Shown here: one piece after another, positions 36,774 to 45,755 of the stretch
Layout: every line of letters begins with the position of its first letter
Numbering within the stretch: position 1 is the first letter of the stretch
Assembly: GCA_018240465.1 (NCBI GenBank)
Contig: JAFEFS010000060.1
Coordinates: forward strand, 1-57,747
Origin: Pseudomonadota bacterium
GTDB taxonomy: Bacteria > Pseudomonadota > Gammaproteobacteria > Xanthomonadales > Rhodanobacteraceae
Reading direction: 5' to 3'
DNA length: 57,747 nucleotides
Notes under the pieces: generated by a model
What the model was told of the DNA's origin: nothing
Database searches by the model: none
Seen by the model: the letters and a program-made list of their open reading frames with translations, nothing else
Program-made: the position numbers and the translations under genes

Positions 36774-37322
36774 GTGAGCGGTCAGGCAGTGAGACGTGAA
36801 CGGGAAGAACGCGGTACGCATGCGTCCCGCGCAGCGTTTCGCCGCACCTGTCGTTCACCGATCGCCGCTCGCCGCCCGCCGTCGGCACGCGGCTTCACCC
36901 TGATTGAACTCGTCTCGGTGTTGCTGCTGATCGCGATCGCGATCGGCATCGTCACGATGTCGTTCTCGCGCAGTTTCGCCGGTGCACGCATCCAGGCGGC
37001 AACCCGGGATCTCGTTGCGGCGCTGCGTTATGCCCGGGGTCAGGCGATCGTCACCGGCAAGGAGACGACGTTCGACCTGGATCTTGCGGCCAACAGCTAC
37101 AAGGCGCCCAGCAAGGCCGTCGTCCAGTTGCCGAAGAACATGCACATGACGATGTACACGGCCGATCAGGAAATCCGCAGCGAGACTTCGGGCAGCATCC
37201 GTTTCTTCCCCGACGGGGCCTCGACCGGCGGTCACGTTTCGGTGTTCATGGGGCAGATCGAGTGGCGCATCAACGTCGACTGGCTGACCGGCGTGGTCAC
37301 GCGCGAGGAATTGCGCAAGTGA
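36774..37322 (+). CDS. gspH: minor pseudopilin GspH
   Basis: A 182-residue minor pseudopilin. The cleavage site is after Gly40 (SARG, then FTLIE), followed by the hydrophobic helix (LVSVLLLIAIAIGIVTMSF) and a GspH beta domain (RYARGQAIVTGKETTFDLDL). The only in-frame start that fits is GTG at 36774, giving an unusually long basic leader of 40 residues. It overlaps gspI by 4 nt (GTGA). Confidence 0.9.
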   Translation: MSGQAVRREREERGTHASRAAFRRTCRSPIAARRPPSARGFTLIELVSVLLLIAIAIGIVTMSFSRSFAGARIQAATRDLVAALRYARGQAIVTGKETTFDLDLAANSYKAPSKAVVQLPKNMHMTMYTADQEIRSETSGSIRFFPDGASTGGHVSVFMGQIEWRINVDWLTGVVTREELRK

Positions 37323-37813
37323 AGACGATGCGCCGCATGTCGGGCTTGCGGGGCAGGGCCCATCAGGGCGGCTTCACCCTGATCGAGCTAATTGCCGCGT
37401 TCGTGATCTTCGCGCTCGGCTTCGGCATACTGATGCAAATTCTCGGTGGTGCGCTGCGTACCACGCGACAATCGGCGGAGGCGACCCAGGCGGCGCTGTA
37501 CGCCCAATCGCTGCTCGATGTGCAAGGCATCGGCCAGCCGCTCAAGGAAGGCAGCGGCAGCGGCGATTTCGACAGCACCTATCACTGGCAGCTCAACATC
37601 CAGCGCTACCAGCCGCAGGCGGTGCCGGGCTCGACGATGGTGCAGGCGATGGCGGCTCCGGGACAGCCCCAGCTGTTCCAGCTCGAGTTGATCGTGAGTT
37701 GGGGCAATCAGTATCTGCAGCATCATGCGCGTTTCGTCACGTTGCGCGAGATGGCGCCGCCGCAGCCGGGCGGCAATCAGCCGCAATCTGGATTGCCGCC
37801 GGGATTTGGCTAG
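37319..37813 (+). CDS. gspI: minor pseudopilin GspI
   Basis: A 164-residue minor pseudopilin, one of the I-J-K tip complex. The cleavage site is after Gly18 (HQGG, then FTLIE), followed by the IAAFVIFALGFGILMQI helix. The GTG at 37319 overlaps the gspH stop (GTGA) and is chosen for coupling; an ATG at 37328 is an alternative with a 15-residue leader. The C-terminus is Pro/Gln/Gly-rich. Identity as GspI rests on position between gspH and gspJ, size and the helix pattern. Confidence 0.88.
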   Translation: MKTMRRMSGLRGRAHQGGFTLIELIAAFVIFALGFGILMQILGGALRTTRQSAEATQAALYAQSLLDVQGIGQPLKEGSGSGDFDSTYHWQLNIQRYQPQAVPGSTMVQAMAAPGQPQLFQLELIVSWGNQYLQHHARFVTLREMAPPQPGGNQPQSGLPPGFG

Positions 37814-37814
37814 C

Positions 37815-38579
37815 ATGCGCCTGCAAAATTGCAAAAGCGTATCGGTGGCCCCCCACCATGCTCCGTTGCTGTCTGCGGACACGGCCAGGGGAGTGATCGT
37901 CAGGTCGCGCATGCCGTGCACATTCCAGGCGGCCGGCGGTTTCACCCTGCTCGAGATGCTGCTGGTGGTCATTCTGCTCGCAATCCTGCTTGCCGGTGCC
38001 TACGGTGGCATCAGCGCCTCCGTGCGCGGCATGCACTCGGGCGAGGCCGCTATCGAGCGCGTCGACAAGGTGCGCACCGTGCAGGAATTCCTGCGCCACC
38101 AGATCTCGCGGATCCTGCCGTTTCCGTACGCCCATTCGAAAGACGGCACGCAAGTCGAGATGTTCCGCGGTGATGGCAAATCCATGCGTTTCGTAGCGCC
38201 GATGCCCGGCTATCTCTCGCGCGGCGGGGCATATGTGCAAACGCTGGCGCTGGTGCCGGGCGACGACGGCATGCAGCTCGTTTTCACCAGCACCCTGCTC
38301 AACGGCTTCAATCTCGACAAGAGCAAGACCAGCGAGGAATCGACCGTGGTCCTGCTCGAGCATATCCGGGAAGGCGGTTTCAGCTACCGCGCGCTGAACG
38401 AGCGTGGCGAGCTGATGAACTGGAACCCGAACTGGAAGGATTCGAGCACGACGCCGCTGATGGTCGCGATCGACCTGCGCCTCGCCGCCGGCGGTCGGAT
38501 CGAATGGCCGCGCATGGCCATTCCGCTGATGATGGATAGCGGCGCGCGACGCAGCGGTCCAACGGGGCTCAGCCGATGA
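37815..38579 (+). CDS. gspJ: minor pseudopilin GspJ
   Basis: A minor pseudopilin of the tip complex, 254 residues if it begins at 37815, one nucleotide after the gspI stop. The cleavage site is AAGG, then FTLLE, followed by MLLVVILLAILLAGAYGG. From 37815 the leader would be 42 residues. An ATG at 37911 gives a normal 10-residue leader and may be the true start; a GTG at 37893 is a third option. The body is a GspJ-type beta domain ending in RIEWPRMAIPLMM. It overlaps gspK by 4 nt (ATGA). Confidence 0.87.
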   Translation: MRLQNCKSVSVAPHHAPLLSADTARGVIVRSRMPCTFQAAGGFTLLEMLLVVILLAILLAGAYGGISASVRGMHSGEAAIERVDKVRTVQEFLRHQISRILPFPYAHSKDGTQVEMFRGDGKSMRFVAPMPGYLSRGGAYVQTLALVPGDDGMQLVFTSTLLNGFNLDKSKTSEESTVVLLEHIREGGFSYRALNERGELMNWNPNWKDSSTTPLMVAIDLRLAAGGRIEWPRMAIPLMMDSGARRSGPTGLSR

Positions 38580-39517
38580 TCCGGGGTGGCTCGACGTGCG
38601 CCGCGCGGCGCGCGACACCGTCGTTCGAGAAGAGCGACGGCGTTGCCCTGATTCTCGTGATGTGGGTCATCGCGTTGATGGGGGTGCTGCTCGGCAGCTT
38701 CGCTCTGATCGCGCGCACGGAGAATCTGCAGTCCCGCCACATGTTCGACACGACCACGGCGCGCTACGACGCGATGGCCGGTGTCGAGCTGGCCCTGTTC
38801 CAGCTGCACAATCCCGATCCGCTGCAACGCTGGGTAGCGGACGGGCGGCCGTACGAGTTCCCGTACGAGGGCGCAACGGTGCGCGTGGAGATCACCAACG
38901 AGTCGGGCAAGATCGATCTCAACGTCGCCGACAGCACCACCCTGATGGCCCTGTTCCAGTCGGTCGGGCTCGATCTCGGTGCGGCCGAAGCGCTGTCCGA
39001 TGCGATCCAGGACTGGCGCGATGCGGACAGTCAGGTGCGCCCGCACGGCGCCGAGGCGCCGCAGTACGCCGCCGCCGGCCTCGACTACGGGCCGACCAAC
39101 CTGCCGTTCCAGACCGTGGCCGAGGTGCAACAGGTGCTCGGCATGAACTACGAGTTGTACAAGAAGATCGAACCCGCGATCACGGTGTACTCCGGTTCAC
39201 GCACGCCGAACGCGGCCTATGCCCCGTACGAGGCATTGATGGCGATACCCGGAATGACCTCGCAGCTGGCGCAGCAGATCATCGCCGTTCGCCAGGCGGC
39301 CCCGCCGGGAACCATGGGGGCGATCGCGGGTCTTACCCTGCCCGGAGGCGCGGCGATCATGGCCACGGGCGGCGGCCTCACGTATAGTATCAAGTCCAAG
39401 GCCACCCTCTCCAATGGCGTCAGCATGACCTTCGACGCCACCATACGCGCGGGCGGGGTGAGCTCGTCGGGGAGGCCCTATACGGTGTTGCGTTGGCGCG
39501 ACGGCGAAGCGTCGTAG
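38576..39517 (+). CDS. gspK: minor pseudopilin GspK
   Basis: A 313-residue large minor pseudopilin that caps the pseudopilus tip. The mature start is after Gly22 (KSDG, then VALILVMWVIALMGVLLGS). As usual for GspK it lacks the Glu at +5. The following alpha domain contains NESGKIDLNVADSTTLMALF and DAIQDWRDADSQVRPHGAE, characteristic of the family. It starts at the ATGA overlap with gspJ. The 147-nt gap after it is the largest inside the operon. Confidence 0.93.
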   Translation: MIRGGSTCAARRATPSFEKSDGVALILVMWVIALMGVLLGSFALIARTENLQSRHMFDTTTARYDAMAGVELALFQLHNPDPLQRWVADGRPYEFPYEGATVRVEITNESGKIDLNVADSTTLMALFQSVGLDLGAAEALSDAIQDWRDADSQVRPHGAEAPQYAAAGLDYGPTNLPFQTVAEVQQVLGMNYELYKKIEPAITVYSGSRTPNAAYAPYEALMAIPGMTSQLAQQIIAVRQAAPPGTMGAIAGLTLPGGAAIMATGGGLTYSIKSKATLSNGVSMTFDATIRAGGVSSSGRPYTVLRWRDGEAS

Positions 39518-39664
39518 CGAGAGAGCGGGCGGCTGCGGCAGTTTCCCGTTGCCTTTCGTTACGTTTCAAGAACTTATCCTTTGCGGCGCAGTCTGTAAGC
39601 CGCGCATTGCATTGTGAACAAAAACAGATCCTTGTCCTTCCTGTCGTCCCGATAGATTCTGCTC

Positions 39665-40879
39665 ATGAGTGTGACGTCCGTCATTGACACCCAGCTTGCG
39701 CGCCTGCGTGTGCGCTACGCCGGGAGCGGGTTGCCGAAGTTCTTCGCGTGGTGGACGCGCGAGCTGAAAGGCCTGTTGCCTGCGCGCTGGCGTGGGCTGT
39801 TCGCCGAAGGTGCGCAGGAACTGCTGGTCGACACGGATGCGGGTGGATTGCGCGTCTGGCGCCAGTCGGGCGAGCGCTGCGTCGAATACGGACGTATCGC
39901 GCGTGACCAGGCGGCCGAGGACCTGCGCAACGAGTTCGCGCGGCTGCGCGACCGTATCGACGATCCCGGCGTGCGCGTGTTCCATTGCTTTCCGGCCAAG
40001 CGCACGCTGCGTCGCGAGTTGATCCTGCCCGCCGCGGCCGAAGACAGGCTGCGTCAGGTGCTTGCGTTCGAGATGGATCGGCAGACGCCGTTCAAGGCCG
40101 ACCAGGTGTATTTCGACCATCGCATCGTCCAGCGCGACGCCGCGGCGAAGAATCTCAAGATCGAGTTGCACGTCCTGCCGCGTGGCCAGCTCGACAACGA
40201 ATTGGCCGCGCTGACCGCAGCCGGCATCGCGCTCGACGGCGTGGATTGCTGGCGTGACGCGCCCGGCAGCGGCCGCGCGGGACTCAACCTGCTGCCGCAG
40301 GAGCGGCGCGTGAAGCGCGTCAACCAGCGCCTGCGCCTCAATCTAGCGCTTGGTGCGGCGACGGCGCTGCTGTTCGTCGCCGCCGGTCTGCTCTTTCTCA
40401 ACAATCGCCAGACCGCACTCGACACGATGGGTGCCGAGGTCGACAAGGCCAAGACCGAAGCGAAGCAGACCGCGATCTTGACCAAGCGGCTCAAGGACAA
40501 CGCGAGTTCGGCCAGTTACCTGTACCGGCTCAAGCGCGATTCGACGTCGATGACGGCGATGTTGGCCGATCTGACCAAGCGCCTGCCCGACGACACTTTC
40601 CTCGAACGCCTGACGGTCGACGAAAAGGGCAAGGTCGAAGTGCAGGGTCAGAGCGGCAACGCGAACAAGCTGATCGAAGGCCTGCAAAAATCCGACGTGC
40701 TCGACAACGCAGCCTTCATCGGCACGGTGCAGCCGGACCTGCGCACGAGGAAGGACCGCTTCACGATGAATTTCCAGCTGCACAAGCAGGCCGAGCCCGA
40801 ACCGCAGGACAAGGACAAGAAGGCGGGTGACCGCAACGGCAGGAAGGCCGCGGAGAGTGTCGATGCGCCTGCTGCCTGA
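39665..40879 (+). CDS. gspL: type II secretion protein GspL (PilN-like, XpsL type)
   Basis: A 404-residue inner-membrane assembly protein. An N-terminal cytoplasmic actin-like (PilM/GspL) domain binds GspE. One transmembrane helix lies near residues 225-248 (LALGAATALLFVAAGLLFL) and a periplasmic PilN-like ferredoxin-fold domain follows (MLADLTKRLPDDTFLERLTVDEKGKVEVQG). The tail is charged. A 147-nt gap precedes it; a weak promoter-like pair (TTGTCC 39632, TAGATT 39653, 15-nt spacer) lies there, so separate transcription from gspK is possible. It overlaps gspM by 17 nt. Confidence 0.88.
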   Translation: MSVTSVIDTQLARLRVRYAGSGLPKFFAWWTRELKGLLPARWRGLFAEGAQELLVDTDAGGLRVWRQSGERCVEYGRIARDQAAEDLRNEFARLRDRIDDPGVRVFHCFPAKRTLRRELILPAAAEDRLRQVLAFEMDRQTPFKADQVYFDHRIVQRDAAAKNLKIELHVLPRGQLDNELAALTAAGIALDGVDCWRDAPGSGRAGLNLLPQERRVKRVNQRLRLNLALGAATALLFVAAGLLFLNNRQTALDTMGAEVDKAKTEAKQTAILTKRLKDNASSASYLYRLKRDSTSMTAMLADLTKRLPDDTFLERLTVDEKGKVEVQGQSGNANKLIEGLQKSDVLDNAAFIGTVQPDLRTRKDRFTMNFQLHKQAEPEPQDKDKKAGDRNGRKAAESVDAPAA

Positions 40880-41489
40880 ATCCGCGCGTGGCCAGCGTTT
40901 TCTCGCCGTGGTCCTGCTGCTGATCACGTTGCTGCTTGCCTACCTGCTGTTGGTGCACTGGTGGCTGGTGTCGCCGTATCTGGCGATGCGCGACGAGTAC
41001 TATGACCTCAAGGATCAGCAATACCGTTTTGCCGAGCTGATCCAGAGCAAGCCGGTAGTCGAGCAGCAGCTCAAGGACGTCGCCGGACTCGAGCAGCAGA
41101 ATCAGGCGTTTCTCAACGATGCCGATGCGGCCAGCGCGTTTTCGGACCTGTCGGAGCGGCTCAAGCGCGCGGTCGACCAGAACCTCGATCCGAATGGACG
41201 TTGTACGGTCAATGGCATTTCGCCGTCCGGCAGCCACACCCCGGAGGTGTACCTGCGCGTGTCAGCGAACGTCAACATGAGCTGCCAGGCGGAAACGTTC
41301 TCGAAAGTGTTGTATACGATTGAATCGAGCAATCCGTATCTGTTCGTCGATCGCCTCGTGATGTACCGGCAGCAACCGATGTTCGTTCCCGGCGGCAAAC
41401 CCGCGCCGCCCGGCGCGACCCTGGTCAACTCCCAATTCATGCTTTCCGGCTTCCTGCGCCAGCCCGGCGGCGTGAAGGAGGGCAAATGA
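40863..41489 (+). CDS. gspM: type II secretion protein GspM
   Basis: A 208-residue inner-membrane protein with a single N-terminal helix (FLAVVLLLITLLLAYLLLV, about 14-34), a coiled-coil-like stretch (LKDQQYRFAELIQSK) and a small periplasmic domain of the T2SSM_b type. It forms a complex with GspL and, in Xanthomonas, with XpsN. The ATG at 40863 lies inside the end of gspL; an upstream in-frame ATG at 40827 would add 12 residues before a family-like start. It overlaps gspN by 4 nt. Confidence 0.87.
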   Translation: MRLLPESARGQRFLAVVLLLITLLLAYLLLVHWWLVSPYLAMRDEYYDLKDQQYRFAELIQSKPVVEQQLKDVAGLEQQNQAFLNDADAASAFSDLSERLKRAVDQNLDPNGRCTVNGISPSGSHTPEVYLRVSANVNMSCQAETFSKVLYTIESSNPYLFVDRLVMYRQQPMFVPGGKPAPPGATLVNSQFMLSGFLRQPGGVKEGK

Positions 41490-42253
41490 ACCTGCGCGTC
41501 TCGCAGGGCCTGACCCTGGCGTTGGTCGGTGCGGCTGCATTCATGCTGCTTCTGGTTGTGCTGTTCTGGCTGGGGGTGGGTCGCGGCTACAGCTGGTGGC
41601 CGCTTGATCCGCTCGACCCGGCAGCAGGCAAGAAGAAGTTCGCCAATGCCCAGTTCAGGCTTGGCCCATGGGATAACTTCGCCGAGGTCAACGCACGACC
41701 GTTGTTCAACGAGGATCGCAGGCCGACGCCCCCGATGCCCGATATGCCGGGAGGAGAGGCAAAGCCCATTCCGAAGCTCGACGTGGTGCTGTCTGGCGTC
41801 ATCATCACCTCCAAGGCGCGCCTGGCGATGGTCAAGGAAAAAGGCAAGGAAAAGTCGATGACGGTGAAGGAGGGTGCCGCGATGCCGGGCGAGTGGGCCG
41901 CCTGGAGTCTTGCCGAACTCAAGCCGCGCAGCGCGGTATTCAAGAATTCCGCCGGCCAGAGCGAGACAGTGGAACTCATTCCGGTCGCGAGCAGTCAGAG
42001 ACCGACGCCGCCGCCGCCCTCGCGCGTGGCGAATACGCCGCCCGTGCCCGGACAGCCCGCGATGGCACCGCAGCCGGGCCAGGCGCCGCCGATGCTGCCT
42101 GCCCCGGTGCAGGCCGCCCCGGCGCAGCCGCCCTCGCCCGATGCGGCGGCGGCAGCGGATCTGCAGCAGCGCATCGAAGCGCGCCGCCAGCAGATACGCG
42201 AGCAGCAACAGCAGGCGCCGGCGCCCGAGGCGCCGCCGCAGCATCAGCAGTAA
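41486..42253 (+). CDS. gspN: type II secretion protein GspN/XpsN with a GspC-like region
   Basis: A 255-residue inner-membrane protein with one N-terminal helix (LALVGAAAFMLLLVVLFWLGV). The periplasmic region resembles the GspC homology region (NARPLFNEDRRPTPP, then LDVVLSGVIITSKARLAMV and MPGEWAAWSLAEL). The tail of about 85 residues is rich in Pro, Ala and Gln. In Xanthomonas XpsN takes the role of GspC, linking the inner-membrane platform to the secretin. The same is inferred here because no separate gspC is present in the operon. Confidence 0.85.
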   Translation: MNLRVSQGLTLALVGAAAFMLLLVVLFWLGVGRGYSWWPLDPLDPAAGKKKFANAQFRLGPWDNFAEVNARPLFNEDRRPTPPMPDMPGGEAKPIPKLDVVLSGVIITSKARLAMVKEKGKEKSMTVKEGAAMPGEWAAWSLAELKPRSAVFKNSAGQSETVELIPVASSQRPTPPPPSRVANTPPVPGQPAMAPQPGQAPPMLPAPVQAAPAQPPSPDAAAAADLQQRIEARRQQIREQQQQAPAPEAPPQHQQ

Positions 42254-42279
42254 TCTAGGTCTACTTTGGGTATATAACG

Positions 42280-42654
42280 ATGTCGATGAAATCACTGTTT
42301 TTTTGCTTGACCGTAGCGCTCGCGCTTCCGTTGGTCGGCTGTGGCCGATCCAAACCGCCTGCGGCGAAGGCCGCCACCGCGGAGATCCCTGCGGAAGGCG
42401 AGGTCGCACCCCCTCCTCCACCCGATGAGTTGCCGCCGAAGCCGGTTGCGGCCCCCGTTGTCGCGCCACCGCCCGCGGCGGTCTCGTCGACGCCGGCGGT
42501 GTCGTTCACCCCGTTGCCGGCGGGAAGGGATCCCGCAGGCGATGCCGAACGCCAGAAGCAGAGCATGACCCGCGCGAAACAGGCCGAGGCGATCGCGAGA
42601 GAGAAGGCGCAACGGGCGGCGGAGCTCCAGAATCAGCCTGAGAGCGAGCAGTAG
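42280..42654 (+). CDS. small Pro/Ala-rich lipoprotein between gspN and gspD
   Basis: A 124-residue lipoprotein that I do not recognise. It has a type II signal peptide with lipobox LVGC (Cys21, or Cys19 if it starts at 42286). The mature chain is disordered-looking and proline-rich (VAPPPPPDELPPKPVAAP). It ends in a charged helix (KQAEAIAREKAQRAAELQ). It sits 26 nt after gspN and 30 nt before gspD on the same strand. This is where a pilotin or a secretin-assisting lipoprotein would make sense, but known pilotins (GspS, AspS) are folded helical or alpha/beta domains and this is not visibly like them. Confidence 0.75.
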   Translation: MSMKSLFFCLTVALALPLVGCGRSKPPAAKAATAEIPAEGEVAPPPPPDELPPKPVAAPVVAPPPAAVSSTPAVSFTPLPAGRDPAGDAERQKQSMTRAKQAEAIAREKAQRAAELQNQPESEQ

Positions 42655-42684
42655 TGTCAGCCCGTCATTCGAAGGAGTGCTGAA

Positions 42685-45033
42685 GTGATCCCATGTTATC
42701 GCCCCGCCTTCATGGCGGCGTTGTCGATGCTGGTGCTGCTGACCGGCTGCGCCAACCTGCCCGGGATGAAGCAGGACGCCGTGACCGCAGAGCTGAGCAC
42801 GGAGAAACCGGTGCCTCCGCCTCCGCCCTATCACGCGCCGGACGAGTCCAGACCGATCACGATCAAGCAGGGCGCGAGCGGCAAGCCGCGTACTGATTCG
42901 ACGCTGACGCCGGGTACCGGGCGGCTGATTAACTACGATGTCGCCGCGGCGCCCGTATCGAAGCAGGCATCGGCGGCGGCGGGCGAAATCACCTTCAATT
43001 TTGAAAACCTGCCGATCCAGGCCGTGGTGCAGAACATCCTGGGCGGCCTCCTCAACGAGAACTACACGGTCTCGCCGACGGTCACCGGCAACGTCACGTT
43101 CTCCAGCTCCAAGCCGGTATCGATCGACCAGGCTCTGCCGATCCTGGAGATGCTGCTCGCGTGGACGAACAATGCGCTGGTGCGCAAGCAGGGGCGCTAT
43201 GAGGTCGTGCCGGTCAAGGACGCGATCGCTGGCAGCCTGAGCCCGGGGTTGTACTCGGTCAAGGCCGTACCGGGCTATCAGGTGCGTGTATTCCCGCTCA
43301 AGTACATCTCGCCCAGCGAGATGCAGAAGCTGCTCAAGCCTTACGCCAAGCCCGATGCGATCGTCTCCGCCGACAACGCACGCGCGATGATCGTGCTGGC
43401 CGGCACCGCGTTCGAACTGCAGAGCTACGAGCACACGATCAACGTGTTCGACGTGGACTGGCTCAAGGGCATGTCGGTCGGCGTGATCGGCCTGCGCAAC
43501 ATGGATGTCGGCAAGCTCATGCCGGAGCTCGACAAGATCTTCGGCGAGAAGGCGGAAACGCCGATCGCGGGCATGTTCCGCTTCATTCCGATGGAGGCGA
43601 CCAACTCCGTCGTCGTCATCACGCCGCAGGCGGACTACCTGAAGCGCGCGCAGGAATGGATCTACCGCCTCGATCTCGGTGTCGGCGAGAACGGCACCCA
43701 GCTTTACGTCTACGATGTCAAGAACGTCAAGTCCGTGGAGTTGTCCGATCACCTGAACGCGATCTTCACCGGCAGAAGCAGCGGTGCGACGAGCAGGAGC
43801 ACCTCGGGCAATACCGCGCCGGGTCTGCGCGGCGGCACGATCGGCGGCGGCCTGTCGAGCGGCATCGGCAGTGGCGCGCTGAGCATCAACAACCAGCCGC
43901 GACCGCCGACGCCGAGTCTCACCACGACCGGAACCGGCACGCCGCTCGGCGGCAACAAGGAAACCGACATCCGCATCACCGCGATCGAGGAAAACAACCA
44001 GTTGCTCGTGATGGCGACGCCGGGCGAATACGATTCGATCCTCGCCGCAATCCATCGTCTCGACGTGCCGCCGCTGCAGGTGCAGATCGAGGCGAAGGTG
44101 CTCGAGGTCACGCTGCAGGGCGCGCTCAACTACGGCGTGCAGTGGTGGTTCGCCGGTTTGATCAACAACAACGGAAATGCGGCGTCGGGCTCCGGTACCG
44201 GATTCGACTACGGTTCCGGATATCAGGGCAACGTGGGAGATCGCCACCGGTTCTCGGCCGGCGGCGGCGGCTCGGCGACGCCGACCAGTGCCGCCGGCGG
44301 CATTTTCTACTCGTTTCTGAACAAGGACTTCCAGGTCGCGATCAATGCGCTGCAGACCGATGGCATCGCGAAGACTCTTTCGGCGCCTTCCATGGTGGTG
44401 TTGAACAACCAGCAGGCGAGCATCACCGTCGGCAGCCAGGTTCCGATCACGACGACGTCGTTCTATGGCGGCTCGGTCGTCACCTCGGGGACGAATGCCA
44501 CCAGCAACACCATCGGTTCGACGTCCTACGTCAGCACCGGCACGACCCTGCAGATCACGCCGCGGGTCAATCCCGGCGGCCTGGTCTACATGGACGTGGC
44601 GCAGGAAATCACCACGCCCGGAACCCCGGCCACGAGCGGGGGCAACCCGCCGATCAGCCAGCGCAGCCTGAATACCCAGGTCGCGGTCCAGAGTGGGCAG
44701 ACCGTGCTGCTGGGCGGCCTGATCCGCGAGGACAACGGCACCAACAACACTGGCGTACCCTTGCTCAGCAGCGTTCCCGTGGTTGGCAATCTGTTCAAGA
44801 GCTCGACCAAATCGCGCAACCGCACCGAGATCATCGTGCTGATCACGCCGCGCGTCATCTACAACAACGAAGACGCACAGACGATCACGCAGGAATATCA
44901 GGACAAATTCGAATCGCTGGCTCCGCTCCGCGCCAAGCAGAAGGCGCAGAAGGTGGAGGGGGCGCCGGATGCGCAAGGGGCAGTCGTCACCCCGCTTCCC
45001 GCGGCCGCGCCGATCGAAAAACCCAAGCAGTGA
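42685..45033 (+). CDS. gspD: type II secretion outer-membrane secretin GspD (lipoprotein)
   Basis: A 782-residue secretin that forms the outer-membrane channel. It begins with GTG at 42685, supported by a GAAGGAG ribosome binding site. Like Xanthomonas XpsD it is itself a lipoprotein (lipobox LTGC, Cys22). The N0 domain is near 100-170 (ITFNFENLPIQAVVQNILGG) and N1-N3 follow, with a Gly/Ser/Thr-rich loop at about 366-425. The secretin domain ends with VPLLSSVPVVGNLF (about 690-705) and RTEIIVLITPRVI. A short tail follows. No GspS-type S-domain is obvious. Confidence 0.95.
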   Translation: MIPCYRPAFMAALSMLVLLTGCANLPGMKQDAVTAELSTEKPVPPPPPYHAPDESRPITIKQGASGKPRTDSTLTPGTGRLINYDVAAAPVSKQASAAAGEITFNFENLPIQAVVQNILGGLLNENYTVSPTVTGNVTFSSSKPVSIDQALPILEMLLAWTNNALVRKQGRYEVVPVKDAIAGSLSPGLYSVKAVPGYQVRVFPLKYISPSEMQKLLKPYAKPDAIVSADNARAMIVLAGTAFELQSYEHTINVFDVDWLKGMSVGVIGLRNMDVGKLMPELDKIFGEKAETPIAGMFRFIPMEATNSVVVITPQADYLKRAQEWIYRLDLGVGENGTQLYVYDVKNVKSVELSDHLNAIFTGRSSGATSRSTSGNTAPGLRGGTIGGGLSSGIGSGALSINNQPRPPTPSLTTTGTGTPLGGNKETDIRITAIEENNQLLVMATPGEYDSILAAIHRLDVPPLQVQIEAKVLEVTLQGALNYGVQWWFAGLINNNGNAASGSGTGFDYGSGYQGNVGDRHRFSAGGGGSATPTSAAGGIFYSFLNKDFQVAINALQTDGIAKTLSAPSMVVLNNQQASITVGSQVPITTTSFYGGSVVTSGTNATSNTIGSTSYVSTGTTLQITPRVNPGGLVYMDVAQEITTPGTPATSGGNPPISQRSLNTQVAVQSGQTVLLGGLIREDNGTNNTGVPLLSSVPVVGNLFKSSTKSRNRTEIIVLITPRVIYNNEDAQTITQEYQDKFESLAPLRAKQKAQKVEGAPDAQGAVVTPLPAAAPIEKPKQ

Positions 45034-45041
45034 GTATCGAC

Positions 45042-45605
45042 ATGACCAGAACCAGGATTCTTCTTCTCGCCAGCGGCATGGGCATGGCGTTGCTCCTCGC
45101 GATGGGCTGCAGCCGGAAAGACCCGGCGGAGCTGGTCCGGCAGCGGGCGACCGAGCGTTGGGATTTGCTCGCCGGACGGCATGCCGTCAAGGCCTACGAC
45201 TATCTCAGTCCGGGATATCGATCCACCCATACGCTCGAACAGTACGTGTCGTTCGTCGCCACCGCGCGGGTTCAATGGAAGTCGGCGAAGGTGGATTCGA
45301 TCCAGTGCGACGCGGACAGCTGCACCGCCAAACTCACCGTGCTTACGGTTCTGCCCGGCGCGCTCATGCAGCGTCCGAGTGACATGGAGTATCCAGCCCC
45401 CGTGGTCGAGCAATGGGTGCGCAGCGACGGCGAATGGTATTTCTTGCCGGACGCGAAAATCGAAGCGAAGAGCATAGCGGAACAGGCGGCATCGCAAGCG
45501 GCAGCGCAGACGCCGGCGCCCGCTGCGGAAGTGCCTGCTGCCGAGGCGCCCAAGGCCGCCCCTCCCGCAGCCGCCGAAGCTGGAAGCAAGGATGACCGGA
45601 AGTAG
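45042..45605 (+). CDS. lipoprotein of unknown function after gspD
   Basis: A 187-residue lipoprotein with a lipobox (LAMGC, Cys23) that I do not recognise. After the anchor is a compact domain of about 105 residues with the order RATERWDLLAGRHAVKAYDYL, then YVSFVATARVQWKSAKV and VVEQWVRSDGEWYFLPD. This looks like an NTF2-like fold, as an impression only. It contains a Cys pair (IQCDADSCTAK) that could form a disulfide. The last about 40 residues are Ala/Pro-rich. It starts 8 nt after gspD and is followed by a terminator, so it is the last gene of the secretion operon. Confidence 0.78.
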   Translation: MTRTRILLLASGMGMALLLAMGCSRKDPAELVRQRATERWDLLAGRHAVKAYDYLSPGYRSTHTLEQYVSFVATARVQWKSAKVDSIQCDADSCTAKLTVLTVLPGALMQRPSDMEYPAPVVEQWVRSDGEWYFLPDAKIEAKSIAEQAASQAAAQTPAPAAEVPAAEAPKAAPPAAAEAGSKDDRK

Positions 45606-45606
45606 C

Positions 45607-45645
45607 GGATCGATATCGGATTTCGGTATCTATCCAATTGTTTTT
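45607..45645 (+). terminator. intrinsic terminator of the gsp operon
   Basis: GGATCGATA pairs with TATCTATCC (one C-T mismatch), extended by a TCG/CGG inner stem and a GATTT loop, then AATTG and five T. It begins 2 nt after the last gene of the operon. Shape and position fit a rho-independent terminator of moderate strength. Confidence 0.6.
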
Positions 45646-45755
45646 CCGGGGGTTCCGTCCGCGACGGGCGTGGCGCGGACGCGCCGGAGGTGCGTTCGTC
45701 CGACCGCCAGCCGGCGGCGATTCGGCGAGCCGGGAAATTCGGCGCTGTCGGGGAG

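Noticed and set aside
42292..44976. 894-residue open frame on minus opposite gspD
   Set aside because: It is antisense to an unmistakable secretin gene and its composition is that of a GC-rich shadow frame.
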